A DNA stretch of 64,000 nt from Sulfuriferula plumbiphila (GTDB lineage Bacteria > Pseudomonadota > Gammaproteobacteria > Burkholderiales > Sulfuriferulaceae): NCBI RefSeq assembly GCF_009938015.1, contig NZ_AP021884.1, positions 1,971,501 to 2,035,500 of the forward strand, given 5' to 3'. Below, piece after piece: positions 32,101-39,970 of the stretch. A program made the position numbers and the translations under genes. The first letter of the stretch is position 1. Each line of letters begins with the position of its first letter. A model generated the notes under the pieces. That model saw only the letters and a program-made list of their open reading frames with translations, made no database searches and was not told the origin of the DNA.

Positions 32101-33214
32101 GCATCAGGTCAGCACCAATGCCGACGCAGCCCGCTCGGAAATCATGAGTCTCAACTGGGCCAACACCTCGAGCACGCACACGATCTATGTGCGCAAGGTA
32201 GAGGCAAACGCGACTGGCGGTTTGGTGGGCGGTGGCGTGCGCCGCTACGCCGATGGCGGCGCTGTGGCCCCGGCCTTTCCTCGGATGAGTGGTGGCTCGG
32301 TTCCGGGCTCGGGCCACCACGACACCGTGCCACGCACCCTGGATGCCGGTGCCTTCGTGATTCGCAAGGCGGCGGTGCAGAAGTACGGCGGCGGCGCGCT
32401 CTCGCGTCTGGCCAATGGCGTGGCACGGTTTGCCACTGGCGGCGCGGTGATGCTGGGTGGCGGCAAGCGCCCATCCGGCAACGATGCTGATGGCACGCCC
32501 AGCACACCAAAGAAGAACCGGGAGGCAGTCGAGGCGATGAAGATGATCGACCTCGGCCTGCAGGGGATGAACGAGTACACCAATTGGCTCCAGTGGAACT
32601 ACGGTGCCTCGGTCAGTCTGGATATGCGTAGCAAGACGATGGATAGCTACGGCAAGCAGGCCCAACAGGATCGGCGCGCGCTGGAGGACTTCATCAGCCG
32701 CAAGACGCTCACCGGCAACGAGCGCCAGAACCTGGAGCGCATCAAGCAGACGTGGCGGCAGGCAATGGCCCAGCCGCTGCTTTGGGGCAAAGACCTAGAG
32801 CGCGAGCTGATCGACTATATGGAGCAGAACCAGGGCGAGTTCTACCGTCGCGGTGGCATGGCCAAGTCCGACACCGTCCCGGCGATGCTCACGCCGGGCG
32901 AGTTCGTCGTGAACAAGGATGCCGTTTCCCGCTACGGCGCTGGCTTCTTCGAAGCGATCAACAACCTGTCTGCCCCGGCACAAGCTCTGGCCGGTCGCGC
33001 GCTTGCGGGCGTTCAGGGCTTCGCCACCGGCGGTCTGGTGCAGCCAAGTGGCTCGCGGTTGGCCCGACCGGTGTTGGCGGCCGATGCCGGGCCCAGCCGC
33101 ACGGTACGCGTGGAACTGTCCTCGGGGCAGCAGAAGGTCAATGCCACCGTCGACGCACGAGACGAGTCTCGTCTGCTGCAACTTCTGGACGCTGCCCGCG
33201 CCCGCACTGCCTGA
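29171..33214 (+). CDS. Tail tape measure protein
   Basis: A 1347-residue protein, the longest in the window. Residues 60-280 form the tape measure domain ([12 protein letters not shown]-like segment, [49 protein letters not shown]). Hydrophobic segments around 295-375 are followed by about 550 residues of coiled coil. Near the C-terminus two related blocks ([14 protein letters not shown] and [14 protein letters not shown], each followed by FATGG) are typical. It sets tail length and helps DNA entry. Confidence 0.93.
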   Translation: [1347 protein letters not shown]

Positions 33215-33224
33215 AGGATTCCCG

Positions 33225-33632
33225 ATGCAACTGACGAACCTCGATGCCGGGGTGGCTTTGCCATTGCCTGACGATTTGCTGTGGAGTGATGAGCACGCGT
33301 GGTCGCCCGCCGTGGCGACCACGTCTTACCTCATCACCGGAGCCTTGCTTATCCAGTCTGCCACCCGGCAAGCCGGTCGCCCCATCACGCTGGTGGGCGC
33401 ACCCGATATGGCCTGGGTGACGCGGGCCACGGTCGAGCAACTGCAGGCCTGGGCCGCGCTTCCAGTGGGCAGCGCCACAGGTCGCTTCGGCTTGACCTTC
33501 TCCGATGGCCGCTCGTTCACCGTGGCATTCCGCCACGCAGAAACGGCCATCGAAGCCGAGCCCGTGCTGGGCATCCCGGCCCGTGCCGCTACCGACTTCT
33601 ATCGCCTGACCCTTCGATTCCTGGAGATTTGA
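33225..33632 (+). CDS. Minor tail protein, tip region
   Basis: A 135-residue protein starting at ATG 33225 after AAGGA. It has a beta-rich core (TTSYLITGALLIQSATRQAGRPITLVG, RFGLTFSDGRSFTVAFRH) and ends YRLTLRFLEI. Such proteins follow the tape measure in siphoviruses and start the distal tail. The next gene begins immediately after its stop. Confidence 0.68.
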   Translation: MQLTNLDAGVALPLPDDLLWSDEHAWSPAVATTSYLITGALLIQSATRQAGRPITLVGAPDMAWVTRATVEQLQAWAALPVGSATGRFGLTFSDGRSFTVAFRHAETAIEAEPVLGIPARAATDFYRLTLRFLEI

Positions 33633-33633
33633 A

Positions 33634-36600
33634 ATGCCGATCCAATCCGGCGACGTGAAACTGCTGAAGTCCGCCGTGATGGCGGATGTGCCCGAGGGCG
33701 GTGGCGCGCCCACGGGCAACACCATTGCCGATGGCGTCTCGAACGCCATCTTTCCTGACATCTCCGAGCTGGATCGCGCCGGGGGTCGGGTCAACCTGCG
33801 CAAGTCCTTCGTGTCGGTGCAGACCGACGACACCGACACCTACTTCGGTGCCAACGTGATCGTGGCAGAGCCGCCGCAGGATGCGCGCGTCAGCGTCACG
33901 CTGTTCAGCACCGAGAAGACCTTCGACACCCGCGAGCAGGCGCAAGTCCGCATCGAGGCCTACCTCAACAAGGGCCCGGAGTGGGCTGGCTACCTGTTCG
34001 AGAACCACATCGCCGGTCAGCGGGTGATTCAGCTTTTCCAGCGCACCACCGACACCGTTCCCAATGTCGGCCAGACCTTGGTCTTGATCGAGAACGAGGG
34101 CCTGGGCACCCAGAAGGAGCAGTACATCCGGGCCACCTCGGTGTCCGTCGTCGAGCGCACGTTCACTTACGACGGCGACAAGGACTACAAGGCCAGCATC
34201 GTCACGGTCGACATCAGCGACGCACTGCGCTACGACTTCACCGGCTCGCCTGCAAGCCGCACGTTCACCCGGGCCGCGAACAGCACCAAGACGCGCGACA
34301 CGGTCGTGGCGGACGCCGGAACCTACGTCGGCGTAGTACCGCTGACGCAGGCCGCCGCCGTCGGCGACTTCACGATCAAGGGCACCTCGATCTACACGCA
34401 GCTGGTGCCAAGCGCGCAAACCGAGACGCCCATTTCCTTCGTTCCTCCCTACGCGGCCGCCGGACTGCCGGTGCCGGGGGCCGTCGCGGTGAGCTACACA
34501 GCCAGCCACGCGTGGACGACCAGCATCAAATTCAATCTCCCGGGCGGTTGCTTGCCGGGGTCACTGACCATCGGCACGGACGGCATCACGATATTTGACG
34601 ACGCGGGCCTGCTCAAGACCGCCAGCGGGACGGTCGGAACCATCGACTACGCCAACGGCATCCTGACCCTGAACTCGGGGACGATGTCGAACGCGAAGGC
34701 CATCACCTACACGCCCGCCGCGCAGATTCTGCGTGCTCCGCAAAGCTCGGAGATCCCGGTCACGCCCGAGTCGCGCAGCCAGTCCTACGTGGGCACGGTC
34801 AACCCGGTGCCGCAGCCCGGAACGCTGTCCATCAGCTACATGGCCCAAGGGCGCTGGTATGTGCTTTCCGACAGTGGCAACGGCTCGCTCAAGGGCCTGG
34901 ACGCCAGCTACGGCGCGGGCACCTTCAACAGGAATACCGGAGCCTTCGTGGTCACGCTGGGTGCGTTGCCCGACGTGGGCAGTTCGCTCGTGCTGACCTG
35001 GAACGTGCCGACGCAGGAGACGCAGCAGCCATCCACCACCCTGAAGGCCACCCAGAGCCTGGCATTGAACCCACCTGCAGGGACGGCGGTGCAACCCGGG
35101 TCGCTCACCGTGTCCTGGGAGTACGGCGGCACCAAGACCTCAACGGCGGCCACGTCGGGCGTGCTGTCGGGTGCCGCCACGGGCAGTCTGAGCGTGGCGC
35201 AGAACCGCGTGGACTTCGCGCCCAATGTGCTGCCAGCGGTGGGCACGCAACTCACCGTGAGCTACGTCGCGGGCCCGAAGCAGGAGGACTCGTTTGCTCA
35301 CCCCTCCCGCAATGGTGCGGGGACGCTGCCAGTCACCGCGACCTTGGGGGCCATCGAACCGGGCTCGCTCGAAGTCGAGTGGAACACGTTCACCGACGAG
35401 GCGGTTCTCGGTGCGTACACCTTCGCTCAATTGCAGGAGATGGGTATCGCCGTCTCGATCTGGCGCGACCCCACCCAGATCGCCCGAGATGACGGGAACG
35501 GCGGTGTAGTGCTGAACGGGATCTCGATTGGCACCGTCAACTACGCAACCGGTCAGGTGACCTTCAATCCGGATGTCTCGATCCGTATCCCACGCCCGGT
35601 CTACACGGCAGTCGCCATCAACGGCACCGGTCGGTGGCGATTGAACTACGGCGGCATCGCCTACGTCGATGCGCCATCGCTGTACCCCAACGACGAATCC
35701 GGCTACGTCAAGCTGCGCTACAACAGCGCGGGCTCGACCAGCAACCAGACCGAGACGTTCCAGTTCCTACCGGCCTTCAAGCTGGTACCGGGGGTGAATG
35801 CCCAGGTGGTGACAGGCACGGTGCTTCTCTCCATCAGTGGCGCGCAGCCTTGGGGCGACAACGGCCAGGGCACCCTGCGCGAGTTCACCACCAGTGGCTG
35901 GGTCACGCGCGGCACGATTAACTACCTATCCGGGGACGTGGCGCTGACGTCCTGGACGGCGGGCACGAACAACGCGATCACACGAGCCAGTTGCGTGACC
36001 ACGGTCGGCGAGAACATCTCCAGCGAGTTCGTGTTCCGAACTGGCGCGGCACCGCTTCGTCCTGGGTCGCTGTCGATCCAGTACGCCCGCGCGGTTGGTG
36101 GCACGCAAAACGTGACGGCCGGGATTGACGGCAAGATCGAGGCAACCGGCATCAGCGGCAGCGTCGACTACGAGACCGGTCTGGTGCGCGTTCGCTTCGG
36201 AACGATGGTCACGGCGGCCGGGAACGAGAGCCAGCCTTGGTACGCCGCCGACCGGGTGGGCACGGACGGCAAGATCTTCCGACCCGAGCCGGTGGCCGCA
36301 TCCAGCGTGCGTTACAGCGCGGTCGCCTACAGCTATCTGCCGCTGGATGCTGATTTGCTTGGCATCGATCCGGTGCGCCTGCCCAGTGATGGGCGGGTGC
36401 CGATCTTCCGCCCCGGCGGCTTCGCCGTGGTGGGCCACACCGGCAAGATCACCTCCTCGGTCAGCAACGGCCAGACCATCAACTGCGCTCGGGTGCGCCT
36501 GTCGCGCGTGCGCGTCGTCGGCCACGACGGAGCGGTGATCCACACCGGGTACTCCACCGATCTGGAAGCGGGCACCGTCACCTTCATCAACGTGTCGGGC

Positions 36601-37197
36601 TACAGCCAGCCCGTGACCATCGAGCACCGGATCGAGGACATGGCCGTGGTGCGGGATGTGCAGATCAGCGGCGAGATCAGTTTCACGCGCGCCCTGACGC
36701 ACGAATATCCGCTGGGGAGTCACGTCTCCAGCGCCCTGGTGGCCGGTGACCTGTTTGCCCGCGTGAATCTGGTGTTCGACCAGTCAACGTGGAACGGCGC
36801 GTGGTCAGATGCCTTGTCAGGCAGTTCCGCAACAGCAACGTTCAACAACACGCAGTACCCGATCCGCGTGACGAACCGGGGGGCACTGACCGAGCGTTGG
36901 ATCGTGCGCCTGACCAACAGCACCTCGTTCGAAGTCATCGGCGAGAACGTCGGCGTGATCGCCACGGGCAACACCAGTGCGGATTGCGCGCCCAACAACC
37001 CGGCGACCGGCGTGCCGTACTTCCATCTGCCCGCACTTGGCTGGGGCAATGGCTGGGCCACCGGCAACGTGCTGCGCTTCAACACCATCGGCGCGCAGTT
37101 CCCGGTCTGGGTGGTGCGCACCGTTCAGCAGGGGCCGGAGTCCGTGCCCGACGACAACTTCACGTTGCTGATTCGCGGCGACGTGGACACCCCCTGA
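33634..37197 (+). CDS. Very large tail structural protein, 1187 aa
   Basis: A long beta-rich virion protein with repeated units of about 90-100 residues; each contains a phrase such as PGTLSISYMAQGRWYV, PGSLTVSWEYGG, PGSLEVEWNTFT or PGSLSIQYARAVGG followed by GSVDYETGLV-like or GTINYLSGDV-like turns. This indicates tandem Ig/fibronectin-like or beta-sandwich modules. It lacks signal peptide or membrane segments. It probably forms the tail tip or a side decoration; the exact role cannot be assigned. Confidence 0.75.
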   Translation: MPIQSGDVKLLKSAVMADVPEGGGAPTGNTIADGVSNAIFPDISELDRAGGRVNLRKSFVSVQTDDTDTYFGANVIVAEPPQDARVSVTLFSTEKTFDTREQAQVRIEAYLNKGPEWAGYLFENHIAGQRVIQLFQRTTDTVPNVGQTLVLIENEGLGTQKEQYIRATSVSVVERTFTYDGDKDYKASIVTVDISDALRYDFTGSPASRTFTRAANSTKTRDTVVADAGTYVGVVPLTQAAAVGDFTIKGTSIYTQLVPSAQTETPISFVPPYAAAGLPVPGAVAVSYTASHAWTTSIKFNLPGGCLPGSLTIGTDGITIFDDAGLLKTASGTVGTIDYANGILTLNSGTMSNAKAITYTPAAQILRAPQSSEIPVTPESRSQSYVGTVNPVPQPGTLSISYMAQGRWYVLSDSGNGSLKGLDASYGAGTFNRNTGAFVVTLGALPDVGSSLVLTWNVPTQETQQPSTTLKATQSLALNPPAGTAVQPGSLTVSWEYGGTKTSTAATSGVLSGAATGSLSVAQNRVDFAPNVLPAVGTQLTVSYVAGPKQEDSFAHPSRNGAGTLPVTATLGAIEPGSLEVEWNTFTDEAVLGAYTFAQLQEMGIAVSIWRDPTQIARDDGNGGVVLNGISIGTVNYATGQVTFNPDVSIRIPRPVYTAVAINGTGRWRLNYGGIAYVDAPSLYPNDESGYVKLRYNSAGSTSNQTETFQFLPAFKLVPGVNAQVVTGTVLLSISGAQPWGDNGQGTLREFTTSGWVTRGTINYLSGDVALTSWTAGTNNAITRASCVTTVGENISSEFVFRTGAAPLRPGSLSIQYARAVGGTQNVTAGIDGKIEATGISGSVDYETGLVRVRFGTMVTAAGNESQPWYAADRVGTDGKIFRPEPVAASSVRYSAVAYSYLPLDADLLGIDPVRLPSDGRVPIFRPGGFAVVGHTGKITSSVSNGQTINCARVRLSRVRVVGHDGAVIHTGYSTDLEAGTVTFINVSGYSQPVTIEHRIEDMAVVRDVQISGEISFTRALTHEYPLGSHVSSALVAGDLFARVNLVFDQSTWNGAWSDALSGSSATATFNNTQYPIRVTNRGALTERWIVRLTNSTSFEVIGENVGVIATGNTSADCAPNNPATGVPYFHLPALGWGNGWATGNVLRFNTIGAQFPVWVVRTVQQGPESVPDDNFTLLIRGDVDTP

Positions 37198-37220
37198 TTT
37201 CGTAGACAGGAACCCATGAA

Positions 37221-38486
37221 ATGATCGACCTGACCGTCAAATACTTCAACAGCGGCATGACCGGCGCGCCACAGATCTCCAACAACTGGGGCGATCTGGT
37301 GACGATGCTCGATGCCTGCCTCGTCAATGGCTTCGCGCTGAAAGCCATCGACACCTTGACCTTCGCCGATGGCATCGCCACAGCCACCATTTCCACCGGC
37401 CACGCCTATCGGCCTTTTCAGGTGGTCGAGATCGCTGGAGCCGAGCAGCCTGAGTACAACGGTTCATTCCGTGTGCTGTCGACGACCACGACCGCCTTCA
37501 CCTATGCGGTGACCGGAGCGCCGGTGTCGCCCGCGACGACGACCACTAACCTGAGCGCCAAAGTGGCTCCACTTGGGTGGGAGAAGCCGTTCGCGGGGAC
37601 GAGCAAGGCCGCCTATCGCAGCAAAAACCCACAGTCGCCGCAGAACATCCTGCTGATCGACAACAGCCTCAAGACGCCCAACTACACGACGGGGTGGGCG
37701 AAGTGGGCCAACGTCGGGATCGTGGAAGACCTGTCCGACATCGACACCATCGTTGGCGCACAGGCTCCGTATGACCCGAACAACCCGACGCAGAACTGGA
37801 AACAGGTCACCGCTAGCCAGTGGGGTTGGTACAAATGGTTCCACGCACGTGGCCCCCAGTACGAAAGCAACGGCGACAGCGGCGGCGGAGGTCGCAACTG
37901 GGTGTTGATCGGTGACGACCGTCTGTTCTTCCTGTTCTGCACCAATGCAGCGGGCTACGGCTGGTATGGCCGCAACAGCTATTGCTTCGGCGATCTGATC
38001 AGCTTCAAACCCGGTGACAACTACGCGACGGTGCTGGCCGCCGACGACAACTACTCGGGGATGAGCAACTACTGGAGCTATCCAGGGCAGTTCAGCGGCT
38101 ACGGGCTGGTTTCGTCCCTGGACTTCACCGGCAAGGTGCTGCTGCGCAATCACACCCAACTCGGCAATCCCGTCCGGTTCGGACTCACGTCGCTGAACAC
38201 CAACAACGGCCAGCAGATCTGCGGTCGGGGCCCGATGCCGTTCCCGAATGGAGCCGACTACAGTTTGTGGCTGTTGCCCACCTACGTGCGGCAGGAGGAC
38301 GGCCATATGCGCGGCATCCTGCCCGGGATGCTGTGGATGCCCCAGGACCGGCCCTATAGCGATCAGACCATCGTGGACAACGTGGTGGGTCAGGCGGGTA
38401 AGCGCTTCTTGCTGGTCAGGACGCAGTACAGCTCGGAAACCGAAGGCGCACAGATCGCGTTCGACATCACTGGCCCGTGGAGGTAA
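37221..38486 (+). CDS. Tail-tip associated protein, 421 aa
   Basis: A 421-residue protein. It is rich in Trp, Tyr, Asn and Gly (GWYGRNSYCFGDLISFKPGD, YSGMSNYWSYPGQFSGYG) as in carbohydrate-binding or receptor-binding virion domains. The N-terminus (KYFNSGMTGAPQISNNWGDLVTMLDACLVNGF) resembles segments that attach to the tail. It may contribute to host binding. The short upstream ATG at 37216 is out of frame. Confidence 0.68.
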   Translation: MIDLTVKYFNSGMTGAPQISNNWGDLVTMLDACLVNGFALKAIDTLTFADGIATATISTGHAYRPFQVVEIAGAEQPEYNGSFRVLSTTTTAFTYAVTGAPVSPATTTTNLSAKVAPLGWEKPFAGTSKAAYRSKNPQSPQNILLIDNSLKTPNYTTGWAKWANVGIVEDLSDIDTIVGAQAPYDPNNPTQNWKQVTASQWGWYKWFHARGPQYESNGDSGGGGRNWVLIGDDRLFFLFCTNAAGYGWYGRNSYCFGDLISFKPGDNYATVLAADDNYSGMSNYWSYPGQFSGYGLVSSLDFTGKVLLRNHTQLGNPVRFGLTSLNTNNGQQICGRGPMPFPNGADYSLWLLPTYVRQEDGHMRGILPGMLWMPQDRPYSDQTIVDNVVGQAGKRFLLVRTQYSSETEGAQIAFDITGPWR

Positions 38487-38489
38487 GCC

Positions 38490-39575
38490 ATGAGCTACCC
38501 GCTGAGCGAGTCTTTCGCCACGGCTCCTGCGACCGGCTACACCGCCGTCCTCGGCGGAATGGCCGCGACACACAACAACGTGCAGCAGTCCATCGATATC
38601 TCGGCCCCCAATAGCCAGTCCATCCTGCGCTTCAACGAAACCGCCCACGGTGACTTCTGGTTCGAGGCGGATGTTGAGTTTCTGACCGACCCGAGCGCCC
38701 GCAAGCACATCGGCCTGTGGATGACCACCGGCAACGGTTCCGAGGGCTACCGGTTCGCACATATTGACGGTGCCTGGAGCGTGACACGCTGGAACAGCGG
38801 CTTTGGCGACGGCGCGGCAGTGACGGGCGGTGTCAACGATGGAGCGAAGCCGGTCGCGGGCGTTATAGACGTGGCCCCGACCTTCAACGTCGGCCAGCGG
38901 ATGCCCCTGCGCTGTGAGGTCATCGTCGGAGCCTTTGACGCCAACGGCGTTCCGTGGGCGCGCCTGATCCAGTTCAAGGCCGGTGGGGTGCTGATGTTCC
39001 AGGTCGGGGATGCTGCCTACAGGGGCAAGCTGATCCCGGGCGTGTTCCTGTATGGGGCCACGGCGCGCGTCCACGCGATTGCGGGTGACACGCCGTCAGG
39101 TCTGCCCGCGTTTCCGGCAACCGTGGGCGTGAACGCCGCCGATGACCTGCTGCCGCTCGCGGGTGGGTCGACTTCGGTGCCCCCTGATCCGGCCGCCAAC
39201 ATCGCCGTCAACGCCGACTGCGACCTGATGCGCTTGAACAGCCCCAACTCTGAGCTGTGGAACCGGGGTGGTGGCTACGACTGGCACTTTCACGCGATTC
39301 CGAATGGCCGCAAGAACATCCACTTCAGCGGCCACGGCTTCATCGCCGGAACCGTCAAGGAGAAGGGCCAGCCCGACCAGCCCCTGGTGCGGCGGGTGCA
39401 ACTGGTCAGCGAGAACACCCGCGTCCTGGTGGCCGAGACCTGGAGCGACACCACGGGCGCGTACCGGTTCGAGCTTATCGACCCGGCCCAGAGATACACC
39501 GTGGTCAGCTACGACCACAAGCAGATGTACCGCGCCGTGATCGCGGACAACCTTCATCCGGAGATGATGCCGTGA
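38490..39575 (+). CDS. Tail-associated protein with jelly-roll-like region
   Basis: A 361-residue protein. Residues 1-190 resemble a concanavalin-like jelly roll (FWFEADVEFLTDPSARKHIGLWMTTGNGSEGYRFAHIDGAW). The C-terminal 110 residues (FIAGTVKEKGQPDQPLVRRVQLVSENTRVLVAET, TGAYRFELIDPAQRYTVVSYDHKQMYRAVIAD) look like a transthyretin/carboxypeptidase-regulatory type beta domain common in tail proteins. Glycan binding is a reasonable guess. Confidence 0.68.
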   Translation: MSYPLSESFATAPATGYTAVLGGMAATHNNVQQSIDISAPNSQSILRFNETAHGDFWFEADVEFLTDPSARKHIGLWMTTGNGSEGYRFAHIDGAWSVTRWNSGFGDGAAVTGGVNDGAKPVAGVIDVAPTFNVGQRMPLRCEVIVGAFDANGVPWARLIQFKAGGVLMFQVGDAAYRGKLIPGVFLYGATARVHAIAGDTPSGLPAFPATVGVNAADDLLPLAGGSTSVPPDPAANIAVNADCDLMRLNSPNSELWNRGGGYDWHFHAIPNGRKNIHFSGHGFIAGTVKEKGQPDQPLVRRVQLVSENTRVLVAETWSDTTGAYRFELIDPAQRYTVVSYDHKQMYRAVIADNLHPEMMP

Positions 39576-39967
39576 CCGTTGCCATCACTGTCGAACACAA
39601 CGAGGCGCGACTGGCGGGCACCCTGGCATTCCTGGATGCCGGTAGCAATCCGGCGCGTCTGCGCATCTACGGCGGGACACGACCCGCCAACCCGGCCACG
39701 ACGCCGACCAGCGCGATGCTGGTCGAGATCAGGCTGACCAAACCCGCAGGCACGATTGCAGGTGGACTCTTGACGCTGACGCAGCAAGAAGACGGGCTGA
39801 TCACGGCGACCGGCATCGCCACCTGGGCGCGGCTGGTCAACGGCAACGAAGTCACGGCCCTGGATCTGGACTGCAGCGGTACCGACGGCAGCGGTGACGT
39901 GAAGCTGGCCAGCACCAACCTCTATCTGGGCGGCGATGCCCGGATGGTGTCTGCGATCCTGGGGTAG
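39572..39967 (+). CDS. Small tail-tip protein
   Basis: A 131-residue protein starting at GTG 39572, overlapping the previous stop (GTGA). It is beta-rich (ARLAGTLAFLDAGSNPARLRIYGGTRP, GGLLTLTQQEDGLITATGIATWARLVNGNEVTALDLDCSG). It lies between the jelly-roll-like protein and the hub gene. No domain name is assigned. Confidence 0.68.
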   Translation: MTVAITVEHNEARLAGTLAFLDAGSNPARLRIYGGTRPANPATTPTSAMLVEIRLTKPAGTIAGGLLTLTQQEDGLITATGIATWARLVNGNEVTALDLDCSGTDGSGDVKLASTNLYLGGDARMVSAILG

Positions 39968-39970
39968 TCC

